Shown here piece by piece: positions 44,087 through 53,413 of a stretch of 64,000 bases of DNA; position 1 is the first letter of the stretch; every line of letters starts with the position of its first letter. A program made the position numbers and the translations under genes. The stretch spans positions 3,073,503 through 3,137,502 of the forward strand of contig JAHCIA010000001.1 in assembly GCA_026129465.1 (NCBI GenBank), given 5' to 3'. This DNA comes from Flavobacteriales bacterium (lineage in GTDB: Bacteria; Bacteroidota; Bacteroidia; Flavobacteriales_F; PHOS-HE28). The notes beneath the pieces are model-generated. The model was not told the origin of the DNA. It saw only the letters and a list, made by a program, of their open reading frames with translations, and made no database searches.

Positions 44087-44788
44087 TCAGAATTGGAAGC
44101 CGATGCCCAAGTGGACGTTCACCAGGCGCGTGGGTGAGCTGATGGTCTCGTAGGAGACATCGCCGCCGCTGGTGATGCTGATCGAACGGGGGTCCACGTA
44201 GGTGACCTTGCCGCCGTTGAGCCGTTCCACGCGACCCTCCACATAGAAGCCGCGCGTGGGCGCCACCTGCACACCTACGGCCCATCCGGCACTGCCGGTG
44301 AAGGCGCTGGCATTGCGCTCCTTGCTCAGCTCCTCGTTGGTGCCATCCACCTTGATCCGGGTGCGCGTGGTGAAGTGGCGCAGACCGGCCATGCCCTCGA
44401 TGTAAGGACTCACCTTGCCGATCACGGGCTTGAAGCGCAGTGTGCCATGGTAGCCATACACGTTGCTGCGCACGGTCAGGTTCCCTGTGGTGTTGGGGTC
44501 CAGGTTCTCCTGTTCCACTTCCACCAGCCTGCTCTCGCCGCCCATGCTGCCCCAGGCGAAATCGAAGCCCCAGTCGAAGGGCAGCAGGCGCATCGGTACA
44601 CCAAGGTCCGCGCTCACGCCCACGATCTCGCGGCCCCAGCTGTCGGCGAAGGCGCCCACAGGTATGCCGATCTCCAGACCGCCTCCCAGCGTGGCGGGCC
44701 GGTCCCGACCCCAGAAGCGGTCGCGATCGCGCTGGGCGAAGGCGCCGCTGGCGAGCAGCAGGGTGAGCAGGAGGGTGGTGGCGCGCAT
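44087..44788 (-). CDS. Outer-membrane beta-barrel protein
   Basis: 233 aa from ATG 44788. Signal peptide MRATTLLLTLLLASGAFAQ. The mature part alternates hydrophobic/polar strands with Gly turns (LGGGLEIGIPVGAFADSW; YGYHGTLRFKPVIGKVSPYIEGMAGLRHF; GWAVGVQVAPTRGFYVEGRVERL) and ends in Phe (VNVHLGIGFQF), as Bam-inserted barrels do. OmpA/Omp_b-brl-like; function unknown. Confidence 0.8.
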   Translation of the reverse strand: MRATTLLLTLLLASGAFAQRDRDRFWGRDRPATLGGGLEIGIPVGAFADSWGREIVGVSADLGVPMRLLPFDWGFDFAWGSMGGESRLVEVEQENLDPNTTGNLTVRSNVYGYHGTLRFKPVIGKVSPYIEGMAGLRHFTTRTRIKVDGTNEELSKERNASAFTGSAGWAVGVQVAPTRGFYVEGRVERLNGGKVTYVDPRSISITSGGDVSYETISSPTRLVNVHLGIGFQF

Positions 44789-44878
44789 GGCGTGGGTGGT
44801 CGCGGCCGGGTTTCCAAACCCCATGCCGTGGCCGCGAAAGTAGCCCAAGCCTGTGTCGCGTTGCCGTTCTTTGGCCGC

Positions 44879-45319
44879 ATGGAAGCGGGATCGTGGTGGA
44901 TCGAGGCCGGCCTGTGGGGCCTGTTCCTGGCCACCTTTCTGGCCGCCACCGTGGTGCCTTTCAGCTCAGAGGCGGTGTTGGCGGCCATGGCGCTGGGACC
45001 TTGGCCAGCGGCCACCCTCTGGATCGTCGCCAGCACGGGCAACACGCTGGGCGGCCTCAGCTCCTATGGTCTCGGTCGTTTGGGCGACTTGGCCCGTATC
45101 GCCCGTTGGGTGCGCACCGATCCCGAGCGTGCGGCGTATTGGAAGGTCCGCATCGCGCGCTTTGGCGTCTGGGCCGCTCTGCTCACCTGGCTGCCCTTCG
45201 TGGGTGATGCGATCGCCATCGCCTTGGGATTGGCGCGCGCGCCCTGGTGGCCCGTGGCCGTGCTCATGTTCGCCGGCAAGGCCGCACGCTATGCGGTGGT
45301 GCTGGCGCTGATGCGATGA
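44879..45319 (+). CDS. YqaA-type small DedA/VTT-like membrane protein
   Basis: 146 aa from ATG 44879; the frame stays open upstream but runs antisense to the barrel gene. Hydrophobic segments: LWGLFLATFLAATVVPFSSEAVLAAMAL, ATLWIVASTGNTLGGLSSYGLGRL, WAALLTWLPFVGDAIAIALGLARAPWWPVAVLMFAGKAARYAVVL. The PFSSEAVLAA and GNTLGGLSSYGLGR segments and the GD..AIALG loop are typical of YqaA/VTT-domain proteins, implicated in lipid translocation. Confidence 0.8.
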   Translation: MEAGSWWIEAGLWGLFLATFLAATVVPFSSEAVLAAMALGPWPAATLWIVASTGNTLGGLSSYGLGRLGDLARIARWVRTDPERAAYWKVRIARFGVWAALLTWLPFVGDAIAIALGLARAPWWPVAVLMFAGKAARYAVVLALMR

Positions 45320-45337
45320 CAATTGGACGGGCCGGGC

Positions 45338-45961
45338 TCAATCCCTGTAGAACCACTCCCGCTTCTCCTTGTCATAATAGAGCCGACCATCGGGCCATTC
45401 GATCAGGGTCTTGTCCTGCAGGAAGGCATCCACGTTCCCGGTAGCCACCATCTCCTCGAAGAGCACCAGCCCGCGATCGATCAACTCCGGCTCGGGCATG
45501 ATGCGCGTGTTGAAGATCTCCTCGAATTCCACCATCGCCAACTGGCCGTTGGTGCGGAACCGGCCACCCACACCGCGTTTGTCGCCCTCCACGCTGCGCG
45601 CCGGCCGGATAAGGTAATACCAGTGCGTGCTATCTGGTGACACGTGGTGATACACCTGCTGGAAGGAGGCCGCGTGCTTCACATAGTAGGGGCGGAATTC
45701 CTTGTCCGTGCGGTCGCGGTTGATGGCAGTGGTGGGGCGCTTGTAGATGAAGGTGACCATGTTGACCAGGAGGCTGTCCTTCGCCGTTCCGGGGAAGTAG
45801 CGCTCCACGTCGTAGCGCGCACGGGCATACGCGATGGCTTCGGCACGGGTAGGCGTTGCTGGAGCCGCGGCCTTGTCGGTATTGATGCTGTTCGCACGTT
45901 TGTCGGTGGCCTCGCAGGCGGTCAAAGCCAAGGCGAGCAGGAGGATCGAATGCGGTTTCAT
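45338..45961 (-). CDS. Hypothetical lipoprotein
   Basis: 207 aa from ATG 45961 (MKPHSILLLALALTACEATDKRA). LTAC is a good lipobox (Cys16). A ~25-residue low-complexity tether precedes a soluble domain with aromatic-rich strands (EFRPYYVKHAASFQQVYHHVSPDSTHWYYLIRPARSVEGDKRGVGGRF). The C-terminus WPDGRLYYDKEKREWFYRD resembles a small antitoxin-like YxW segment but no family is recognised. Confidence 0.7.
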   Translation of the reverse strand: MKPHSILLLALALTACEATDKRANSINTDKAAAPATPTRAEAIAYARARYDVERYFPGTAKDSLLVNMVTFIYKRPTTAINRDRTDKEFRPYYVKHAASFQQVYHHVSPDSTHWYYLIRPARSVEGDKRGVGGRFRTNGQLAMVEFEEIFNTRIMPEPELIDRGLVLFEEMVATGNVDAFLQDKTLIEWPDGRLYYDKEKREWFYRD

Positions 45962-46031
45962 GCTGGTGGCAAGTAATGAAGCCAAGGGAGGAAGGCCTCC
46001 CCTGGCTTCAAATTTCTGGTTCCGTGGATGA

Positions 46032-47477
46032 TCAATATGTGGTCAGCGCGCTGTTCCAGTCCACCCAGCCGGCGGTCCAGTCCGTGGTGCCGAAGGCGCC
46101 GCGGAAGTTCACCTGCTGGAAGAAGGCCGGCATGCCATTGAAGCTGGCGCCGCTCAGCAGTGCGGACCCGGCGTTGGGCAGCACATTGGGCGTGCCCAGG
46201 TCGAAGATCGACTCGTTGATGCCGGCGTCCTGCCACTTGTCCATCAGCTGGTTGCCCCAGCCACCGGTGTTGAACCAGGCGGCGATGTCGAAACCGTCCA
46301 CATCGGTCTTCAGGGCGTTGCCGCGCGGATTGTTCGGGTGCTGGGCGCCGTTGGCGGGCGCGTCGGTGTAGATGGTACCCGCACTGCCCCAGCCATTGCC
46401 GCCCCAGTGCTCCACGCCGGCCAGGACCGTGTTGCGCACGCGCAGTTCGTTGGCTTGCGCGGCGGCCACGCTGCCCGAGCCGTTCAGGAAGAGACCATCG
46501 GGGTAGCCGGTCATGAAGCTGTTGTGGATCTTGATGCGGCTGTTGCGGCGCAGTTGGGCACAGTGTTGGAATTGCAGGCTGATCGGCGTTTCACGGGTCT
46601 TCTTGGGCCCGATGAGGGTGATGTTGCTGAAGGTGGCGCTGGTGTAAGGCTCGTTGCTTGAACCCTGGCCGTCGTTGTCCACCTCGAAGCCGTTGGAGCC
46701 GCTCTGGTCGGCCAGGCTGGCGCCTCGGATGCTCAGGGCGAACTGGATGTTGCCGCTGAAACCGAGGTCCACGTCGAAGTCATCATCCAGGCCGCGATAG
46801 GCCACCAGGTACTTGCCGTCCACGTTGCCGCCGAACCACTCGAAGGCGTCGTCCAGGCCATAGGCGCACAGCACGTATTCGATCACCGTGCTCTTGCCCA
46901 CACTGCCCAGGGTGAGGGAGTTCACCTCCTCATTGGGGTTGATGGGGATGCCGGCGAAGTTGATCTGCACGTAGCGGATCACGCCGCTGTTGTCGTTGTC
47001 GTCCGTACCACCGTGGAATGCGGCGTAGCCACCCTCCAGTTGGGCCTCGCCGCCGGGTACGTTGTTCTTTGCGCGGCCGCAGATCACCAGACCACCCCAA
47101 TCGCCGGGCTGGCGCAGGCCGGGGGCCTTCTCGCTGGTCATGATGATCGGGTTGCTGGCGGTGCCCTCGGCGAAGATCTTGCCGCCACGCTGCACCACCA
47201 GGGTGCCCTTGCTTTCGAAGTCACCCAGGATCACCGTGCCGGCCGCGATGTTCAGCACGCCACCGTCCTGAACGCGCACGAAGCCGTTCAGCTTGTAGAT
47301 ATTGTCGTTGGTCCAGTTCACCGTGCCGGTGATGTTGCCGGTCACGTCCACCACCTGTGCGGCAGGGGGCGGAGGCGTGGGGGGATCGGGATCGGGGTCG
47401 TCCTTTTTCTTGCAGGAAGCGATCAAGACCATCGTGGCGATGGCGAGAAGCGCGGCTTTGGAGTGCAGCTTGCTCAT
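46032..47477 (-). CDS. Surface lipoprotein with beta-helix-like repeats, partner of a TonB-dependent receptor
   Basis: 481 aa from ATG 47477. Lipobox LIASC (Cys~22) followed by KKKDDPDPD, an acidic/Pro-rich tether resembling a lipoprotein surface-export signal. The body has turns like GGVLNIAAGTVILGDFESKGTLVVQRGGKIFAEGTASNPIIMTS, typical of a right-handed beta-helix. Its gene lies downstream of the TonB-receptor gene on the same strand, 232 bp away. Likely a substrate-binding or accessory lipoprotein for that receptor, a SusCD-like arrangement without SusD homology (inference). Confidence 0.75.
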   Translation of the reverse strand: MSKLHSKAALLAIATMVLIASCKKKDDPDPDPPTPPPPAAQVVDVTGNITGTVNWTNDNIYKLNGFVRVQDGGVLNIAAGTVILGDFESKGTLVVQRGGKIFAEGTASNPIIMTSEKAPGLRQPGDWGGLVICGRAKNNVPGGEAQLEGGYAAFHGGTDDNDNSGVIRYVQINFAGIPINPNEEVNSLTLGSVGKSTVIEYVLCAYGLDDAFEWFGGNVDGKYLVAYRGLDDDFDVDLGFSGNIQFALSIRGASLADQSGSNGFEVDNDGQGSSNEPYTSATFSNITLIGPKKTRETPISLQFQHCAQLRRNSRIKIHNSFMTGYPDGLFLNGSGSVAAAQANELRVRNTVLAGVEHWGGNGWGSAGTIYTDAPANGAQHPNNPRGNALKTDVDGFDIAAWFNTGGWGNQLMDKWQDAGINESIFDLGTPNVLPNAGSALLSGASFNGMPAFFQQVNFRGAFGTTDWTAGWVDWNSALTTY

Positions 47478-47709
47478 GGGTCCTTGGGGTTGGATGTTCA
47501 CAGGTGTTTTGCGCCACAAAGGACCCCAGCACGTGCTACCTTGACATTATGCCTTGGTGATGAATAGCGCATCATATGGTTAGTGCCACGTTAAACCCGG
47601 TGATGTTCATTTAACAGTCGCGGATCACGATCCATGCTCATTCAACACGTGACCCCGGCATCCGTGGCTTGCGCCTGGACACCGGGGCCGTGGACCGGCA
47701 TGGGCCGGA
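47478..47709. other. 232-bp intergenic region between TonB receptor and lipoprotein genes
   Basis: No ORF of note. Locally AT-richer than its surroundings (around 47540-47650). CCCCGG (47653-47658) and CCGGGG (47682-47687) could form a stem just after the receptor stop. A promoter for the lipoprotein gene is expected here but no clean -7 box was found. Confidence 0.4.
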
Positions 47710-50550
47710 TCAGGGGGTGGCGTCGCGTTCGCCGCGTTCCAGCCGCAGACCAAGACCCACCATGAAGGTGCGCCCCGGGCGGTAGCTCTGGATGATCTGG
47801 TCGTTCACACGGTCGAATACACCGTCCTTGTTGGCATCCTGCAACAGCACGAAGCTCTGGTTGAACACATCGCCCACGCCGAATCTCACGTCGAAGCGTT
47901 GGGTCAGGCGCACACTGGCGGTGAGGTCGAGCAGGTTGCGCGGCATCTCGTAGATGTCCGGATAGGCGTCGAAGCCGATGATGAAGATGCGCGGTCCGAT
48001 CACGTTGTACAACGCGCTGAGTTGGAGGCCGCGCTCGCGATCCTGGTAGTAGATGCCGGCGTTGACGATGTAGGGGCTCTGGCCCTGCAGCGGGCGGTTG
48101 TTGCTCTGGCCAAGCCCCTCCATGCCCAGGTTTACCTCGCTGTCGATAAGCGAGGCGTTGGCCACCACGGTGAAGCGCTCCAAGGTGCGGTTGCTGGTGA
48201 GGCCCATCAGCGACTTGCGCACCTCCACCTCGATACCTGTGCTGCGGGCGAAACGCGCGTTGCCGAAGGTGAAGGTCTTGATGCCGCCCGATCCGCCGCC
48301 GGGGATGAAGAGCGTCTCGATCGGGTCCTTGAACTCCTTGTGGAAGAAGGCCACCGAAAGCATCTCCGTGGGGCTGGGGTAGAACTCCCAGCGCAGGTCG
48401 TAGTTGTCGATCGTGGGCGTGCGCAGGCTGTCGCTGCCCACCTTCACCAGGTTGTAGTTGAAGTCGTAGAAACCGAAGGGCGCGAGTTCACGGAACTCGG
48501 GGCGGTTCACTGTTCGGCCATAGCTGAGGCGGATCAGTTGACTGGAGGTGATGTTGTACGCGAAGTTGGCGCTGGGCAGGATGCTCAGGATCGGGTTGTC
48601 CACGATCACCTTTTCCCCGGTGAGCAGGGCGCTTTCCAACTGTTGCTGGTTGTACTCCAGGCGCACGCCGGTGTTCAGCGTCAGCTTGTCCTTTATCAGT
48701 GGCAGGTCGGCGCCCACGTAGAAGGCGGTGAGCAGGTTGTTCGCGGTGTAGCTGTCGCTGGGGTTGCTCTGTTCGGCGATGCGGATGCCGGTGGTCTGGT
48801 TGATGTTGTCCGGGTGGAAAAGCGAATCGATGGAGGCTTCGATGAGGCCTTCGTCGAAGAGCAGGAAATTGCTGCGCACATAGCCGATGTTTCGGGCGCC
48901 GAATTCACGCGCGCGGCGCTCCATGTAGATGCCGGTGCGCAGCTTGGGAGAGAAGCGGCGCTCGGGTGCCAGTTGGTGCTCCAAGGCCACGCTGCCGGCC
49001 TGGGTGTTCTCGCGCATCTCGCTGTAGAAACGGCCCAGGTAGTTGGGGGAAAGGGGAACGCCCACGAACAGGGTCGCCTCGCCGGTGAGCGTGTCCACGT
49101 TGCTGCGGTAGCGCCGGAAGTCCGGCTGATCGCGGTAGCTCCAACCATAGCCACCGGTCCAGGTGAGCTTGGTGCGCTCCTCGTTCCAGAAATGCTTGCC
49201 GGTGAGCTGCCCGCTGTAGATGCCGCGGTAGACCTGGTCGAAGCTGTGGTTGTCCGGCACGTACTGGAAATCGTAGTCGATGCCCGTGCGGTGCACGTAC
49301 TGCGTCATGTTGAACACCGTGAGCAGGTTCTTGAACTCCAGGGTGCTGTTCGGGCTGGTGCGCACGGCGAAGTTGCTGAGGATGCCCGTGCGCACACGGT
49401 GGTTGAACTGCTGGTCGTTGAACTCGTAGATCGGGAAGCTCCTGTTGTTGATGAAGTCGTAGGCGTTGTAATCGGCGCGCTGCACCTCGAAGATCTCCCT
49501 GGAGTTGCTGTAGTTCACCGCGGTGATGTTGCCGGCCTCCTTGCCGAATAGGGTGAACTTCGAGGCGTTGGTGATGGAGATGTTGCGGTCCACCATGGAG
49601 TTCACCGTCTCCGGCAGCCAGTTGTTTCTCAGCGAGCGGCCCACCTCATTGATGCGGCCGTTGTCCGAGGATTGGTCCACGTTGCGGATGTCACGTGGGA
49701 ATCCGGCGGGCAGGTCGTTGTATCCGTCGTTCAGGCCCAGGCTGTGCAGGAAGGTGCGCGGGGTCTGTTCGAAGTCGCGCATGGACGAGCCCTCGCGGAA
49801 GGTGGTGCTCACATTGGCGCTGAAGAAGCTCTGGTTGGGGATGCTCTTGGTGTAGACCTTCACCACGCCGCCGCTGAACTCACCCGGCAGTTCCGCTGCG
49901 GGGCTCTTGTAGATCAACATGCGGTCGATCAGGCCAGCGGGAATGATGTCGAAGGCGAAGGAGCGCACGTCGGGTTCCATGCTCGGGGCCGACACGTCGT
50001 GCAGTTGCACATTGCTGTAGCGCTCGTTCAGGCCGCGGATCATGATGTAGTTGTTGCCGATCACGGTCACCCCGGGGATCCGCTTCATCACCTCACTGGC
50101 ATCACTGTCCTGGCTCTTGCTGATGGTCTCGCTGCTCACCGCGTTCACCACCTGCATGCTCTGGCGCGTTTCCATGATCACGGCGCTCTCCGTGTCGGTG
50201 CGGCGTGTGGCCACCACGTCCACCGTCTTGATCTCGATGGCCTGCGTCTTCAGTTCGATGTTGGCCGTCACGGTCTGTCCGGCCACGACCTTGATGTTGC
50301 GCTCAACAGGCTCGTAACCCACGAAGCTCACCAGCAGGATGTGGTCCCCTGGGTCGGCTTGGAAACTGTACTTGCCGTCCAGGTCCGTGGTGGCGCCGGT
50401 GGTGGTGCCCTTGATCGCCACGTTCACGAAGGGCATGGGCTGCACCTTGCCGGCCTCGGGGGCGGTGATGGTGCCGCTGACGGTGCCTTTCTGGGCGGCG
50501 GTTTGAAGGACCAGAAGAAGCGCGAGGGAGAGACCGAATGATCGGTACAT
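47710..50550 (-). CDS. TonB-dependent receptor with carboxypeptidase-regulatory-like N-domain
   Basis: 946 aa. Signal peptide (LALLLVLQTAAQ), then a CarboxypepD_reg-like domain (VSGTITAPEAG ... VNVAIKGTTTGATTDLDGKYSF ... LLVSFVGYEPVERNIKV). The plug has ASEVMKRIPGVTVIGNNYIMIRGLNERYSNVQLHDV, and a large barrel ends FMVGLGLRLERGERDATP. Ligand unknown. It transports a substrate across the outer membrane using TonB/ExbBD, elsewhere in the genome. Likely works with the downstream lipoprotein. Confidence 0.93.
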   Translation of the reverse strand: MYRSFGLSLALLLVLQTAAQKGTVSGTITAPEAGKVQPMPFVNVAIKGTTTGATTDLDGKYSFQADPGDHILLVSFVGYEPVERNIKVVAGQTVTANIELKTQAIEIKTVDVVATRRTDTESAVIMETRQSMQVVNAVSSETISKSQDSDASEVMKRIPGVTVIGNNYIMIRGLNERYSNVQLHDVSAPSMEPDVRSFAFDIIPAGLIDRMLIYKSPAAELPGEFSGGVVKVYTKSIPNQSFFSANVSTTFREGSSMRDFEQTPRTFLHSLGLNDGYNDLPAGFPRDIRNVDQSSDNGRINEVGRSLRNNWLPETVNSMVDRNISITNASKFTLFGKEAGNITAVNYSNSREIFEVQRADYNAYDFINNRSFPIYEFNDQQFNHRVRTGILSNFAVRTSPNSTLEFKNLLTVFNMTQYVHRTGIDYDFQYVPDNHSFDQVYRGIYSGQLTGKHFWNEERTKLTWTGGYGWSYRDQPDFRRYRSNVDTLTGEATLFVGVPLSPNYLGRFYSEMRENTQAGSVALEHQLAPERRFSPKLRTGIYMERRAREFGARNIGYVRSNFLLFDEGLIEASIDSLFHPDNINQTTGIRIAEQSNPSDSYTANNLLTAFYVGADLPLIKDKLTLNTGVRLEYNQQQLESALLTGEKVIVDNPILSILPSANFAYNITSSQLIRLSYGRTVNRPEFRELAPFGFYDFNYNLVKVGSDSLRTPTIDNYDLRWEFYPSPTEMLSVAFFHKEFKDPIETLFIPGGGSGGIKTFTFGNARFARSTGIEVEVRKSLMGLTSNRTLERFTVVANASLIDSEVNLGMEGLGQSNNRPLQGQSPYIVNAGIYYQDRERGLQLSALYNVIGPRIFIIGFDAYPDIYEMPRNLLDLTASVRLTQRFDVRFGVGDVFNQSFVLLQDANKDGVFDRVNDQIIQSYRPGRTFMVGLGLRLERGERDATP

Positions 50551-50668
50551 GTGGGTGGCGGATGGCGAAGGGGCTTTCCGCGCCGCAAAAGTCCTCCGCG
50601 CCCGTTACGAGGTCATTCCCGCCATGTTAACGGTCGGTTACCGGTCTTAAGGGGATCTTATCCTTCTG

Positions 50669-51409
50669 TTAAGCCCGCTCCTCCAGGAACCACCATTTCG
50701 GATGGTCCTTCCGGCCTTGGGCCTCCTGCCACATGGCCACCAGGCGATCCTGGAGCAGCGTGGTGGCTTCCTCCACATCGTCGGCCACGAAGACGAAGCG
50801 CAATTCCTCGCGCCCGATAGTGCCTTCCCCGATCATGCGGTCGATCTGCTGGAGCATCGGCCCCCAATAGTCCTTGCCATAGAGCAGGATCGGGAAGTTC
50901 TTCACCTTGCCGGTCTGGATCAGGGTGATGGTCTCGAAGAGTTCATCGACCGTACCGGCCCCGCCGGGCATCACCACAAAGGCGGCGCTGTATTTCAGCA
51001 GCAGCACTTTGCGCACGAAGAAGCGTTCGAAGGTGAGGCTCACATCCAGGTAAGGGTTGGCCTCCTGTTCCATGGGCAGCACGATGTTGCAACCCACGCT
51101 GCGGGCGCCCACATCACGCGCGCCCCGGTTGGCGGCCTCCATGATGCCGGGCCCACCGCCGGTCATGATGGTGAAGCCCACCCGGCCCACGCGCCGGGCC
51201 AGCTCGCGGGCCGCTTCATAGTAGGGATGGTCCTCCCGGAAGCGGGCGCTGCCGAAAAAAGTCACGCAGGGCCCCACGAAGTGCAGGTGGCGGAAGCCCC
51301 GGATGAACTCGCGCGCGATCTTCAGCACGCTGAGGAACTCGCGCCAGCGCGAACGCGGACCCGCCAGGAAGCGAAGGTCGATGAGATGCTTGTTGCCCGG
51401 TGGGACCAT
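50669..51409 (-). CDS. LOG family protein (TIGR00730, lysine-decarboxylase-like Rossmann fold)
   Basis: 246 aa from ATG 51409; the frame extends 1.6 kb further but only as shadow of korA. Motifs: VTFFGSARF, IMTGGGPGIMEAANRGA, VVMPGGAGTVDELFETITLIQTGK with the PGGxGTxxE signature. Known relatives cleave cytokinin-type nucleotide monophosphates or other N-glycosidic bonds of nucleoside phosphates. Divergent from korA across 120 bp. Confidence 0.9.
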   Translation of the reverse strand: MVPPGNKHLIDLRFLAGPRSRWREFLSVLKIAREFIRGFRHLHFVGPCVTFFGSARFREDHPYYEAARELARRVGRVGFTIMTGGGPGIMEAANRGARDVGARSVGCNIVLPMEQEANPYLDVSLTFERFFVRKVLLLKYSAAFVVMPGGAGTVDELFETITLIQTGKVKNFPILLYGKDYWGPMLQQIDRMIGEGTIGREELRFVFVADDVEEATTLLQDRLVAMWQEAQGRKDHPKWWFLEERA

Positions 51410-51415
51410 GGCCGG

Positions 51416-51423
51416 CGAAGGTA
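51416..51423 (-). promoter_or_regulatory. Putative -7 box TACCTTCG for the LOG-family gene
   Basis: One mismatch to TAnnTTTG. It ends only 6 bp before ATG 51409, implying a leaderless or near-leaderless transcript. Confidence 0.42.
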
Positions 51424-51506
51424 GAGGGGCAGGAACGGACACCCATGGGCGAACACCGGAGGCCTGGAGATGTTCCCTTGCCGCCCGGCGCGCCATGCCG
51501 CCCCCG

Positions 51507-51514
51507 TACCTTTG
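51507..51514 (+). promoter_or_regulatory. -7 box TACCTTTG for korAB
   Basis: Exact TAnnTTTG match 15 bp before ATG 51530, which fixes that ATG over the in-frame ATG at 51470. Confidence 0.65.
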
Positions 51515-51529
51515 CGGCGCATCACTTTC

Positions 51530-53413
51530 ATGGAAACCCCTGTCCGGCCCGAAAGTCCTCGGATCAAGCCCGTCCAAGAGCGGCGCAACGTGGTGATCCT
51601 CTTCGCCGGTGACAGCGGCGACGGCATCCAGCTCACCGGGAGCCAGTTCACCGATACCAGCGCGCTCTTCGGCAACGACGTCAGCACCTTCCCCAATTTC
51701 CCTGCGGAGATCCGCGCCCCCCAGGGCACCCTGGCCGGCGTAAGCGGCTACCAGCTCCACTTCGGCAGCGTGGAGATCTTCACCCCCGGCGACCAGTGCG
51801 ATGTACTGGTGGTGATGAACGCCGCAGCGCTGCGCAGCAACCTGGCCACGCTGAAACCCGGTGGCACCATCATCGCCAACAGCGACGGCTTCGATGCGAA
51901 GAACCTGCGGCTGGCGGGGTACATCGACAAGCAGGACCCGCTCACCGACGGCACGCTGGCCAACTACACCGTGCATGCCATCGATGTGACGAAGATGACC
52001 CGCAACGCCCTGGCGGACACCACGCTGGGCATGAAGGAGAAGGACCGCTGCAAGAACATGTTCGTGCTGGGCTTCATCAACTGGATGTACAGCCGCAGCC
52101 TGGAGAACAGCGAGCGGTTCCTCGAGCAGAAGTTCGGCAGGAAACCCGAGCTGCTCGATGCCAACAAGAAGGCGCTGCTGGCCGGCTATAACTACGGGGA
52201 CACCAGCGAGACCTTCACCACGCGCTTCGAGGTGAAGCCCGCGCCGCTGCCCAAGGGCACCTACCGCAGCATCACCGGCAACCAGGGCATCGCCCTCGGC
52301 CTCATCGCCGCCGCGCAGAAGGCCGGGCTGGACCTGTTCTACGGCAGCTACCCCATCACGCCCGCCAGCGACATCCTGCACGAACTGGCGCGCCACAAGA
52401 ATTTCGGCGTGAAGACCTTCCAGGCGGAGGACGAGATCGCCGCCATCTGTTCGGCCATCGGTGCCAGCTACGGCGGTGCGCTCGGCGTTACGGCGAGCAG
52501 TGGCCCGGGTATCGCCCTGAAAGGCGAGGCCATGGGTCTGGCCTTCATGCTGGAGATCCCTTTGGTGATCGTCAACGTGCAGCGCGGAGGGCCCAGCACG
52601 GGCCTGCCCACCAAGACCGAACAGGCCGATCTGTGGCAGGCCGTCCATGGACGCAACGGCGAAGCGCCCATCCCCGTGCTCGCCGCCAGCAGCCCCACCG
52701 ATTGCTTCGAGATGGCCTACGAGGCCGTGCGCATCGCCATCGAGCACATGACGCCGGTGATCCTGCTCAGCGACGGCTACATCGCCAACGGGGCCGAGCC
52801 ATGGCGCTTCCCCGAGGCCGCTGACCTGCAGGCGATCAACGCACCTTTCGCAAAGCCCAAAGTGGAGGGCGATATGGAGAAGTTCCTGCCCTATCTGCGC
52901 GATGAGAGAGGCGTGCGCCCCTGGGCCGTGCCCGGCATGAAGGGCCTGCAGCACCGCATCGGCGGCATCGAGAAGGAGGACGGCACGGGCAACATCAGCT
53001 ACGACCCGCTGAACCACGAGAAGATGGTGCGGCTGCGCGCGGAGAAAGTGCGCAAGGTGGTGGAGGGCGTTCCCCCGCTGGACCTGAGCAACGGCGTGGA
53101 CAGCGGCGACCTGCTGATCCTGGGCTGGGGCAGCACCTACGGCGCGATAAAGACCGCCGTGAACGAGCTATGCGCCGAGGACAAGTGCGTGGGCCATGTG
53201 CATGTACGCTACCTGTACCCCTTCCGCAAGGAACTGGGAGAGTTGATCTCGCGCTTCAAGCGCGTGCTCATCCCCGAGATGAACAGCGGCCAGCTGCGCC
53301 AGCTGGTCCGCGCCGAGTTCCTCGTGGACGCGCAGGGGCTGAACAAGATCCAGGGCATGCCCTTCACCTCCGCGGAGATCAAGGCCGCCGCCATCGAATA
53401 CCTGAAGCGATGA
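51530..53413 (+). CDS. korA: 2-oxoacid:ferredoxin oxidoreductase subunit alpha (with fused gamma domain)
   Basis: 627 aa from ATG 51530. The N-terminal gamma-type domain (VVILFAGDSGDGIQLTGSQFTDTSALFGNDVSTFPNFPAEIRAP) is followed by the alpha pyrimidine-binding region (GNQGIALGLIAAAQKAGLDLFYGSYPITPASDILHELARHKNFGVKTFQAEDEIAAI; GVTASSGPGIALKGEAMGLAFMLEIPLVIVNVQRGGPSTGLPTKTEQADL) and a C-terminal transketolase-like domain. It oxidatively decarboxylates a 2-oxoacid, most likely 2-oxoglutarate, to acyl-CoA with reduction of ferredoxin. Substrate choice (KorA versus other OFOR) is inferred from family resemblance. Confidence 0.9.
   Translation: METPVRPESPRIKPVQERRNVVILFAGDSGDGIQLTGSQFTDTSALFGNDVSTFPNFPAEIRAPQGTLAGVSGYQLHFGSVEIFTPGDQCDVLVVMNAAALRSNLATLKPGGTIIANSDGFDAKNLRLAGYIDKQDPLTDGTLANYTVHAIDVTKMTRNALADTTLGMKEKDRCKNMFVLGFINWMYSRSLENSERFLEQKFGRKPELLDANKKALLAGYNYGDTSETFTTRFEVKPAPLPKGTYRSITGNQGIALGLIAAAQKAGLDLFYGSYPITPASDILHELARHKNFGVKTFQAEDEIAAICSAIGASYGGALGVTASSGPGIALKGEAMGLAFMLEIPLVIVNVQRGGPSTGLPTKTEQADLWQAVHGRNGEAPIPVLAASSPTDCFEMAYEAVRIAIEHMTPVILLSDGYIANGAEPWRFPEAADLQAINAPFAKPKVEGDMEKFLPYLRDERGVRPWAVPGMKGLQHRIGGIEKEDGTGNISYDPLNHEKMVRLRAEKVRKVVEGVPPLDLSNGVDSGDLLILGWGSTYGAIKTAVNELCAEDKCVGHVHVRYLYPFRKELGELISRFKRVLIPEMNSGQLRQLVRAEFLVDAQGLNKIQGMPFTSAEIKAAAIEYLKR

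Noticed and set aside
47899..49551. 550-aa plus-strand ORF
   Set aside because: Antisense to the TonB receptor; Val/Ala/His-rich with no domain.
51410..53017. Extension of the LOG-family frame to 782 aa
   Set aside because: It is antisense to korA, and the conserved protein begins at ATG 51409.
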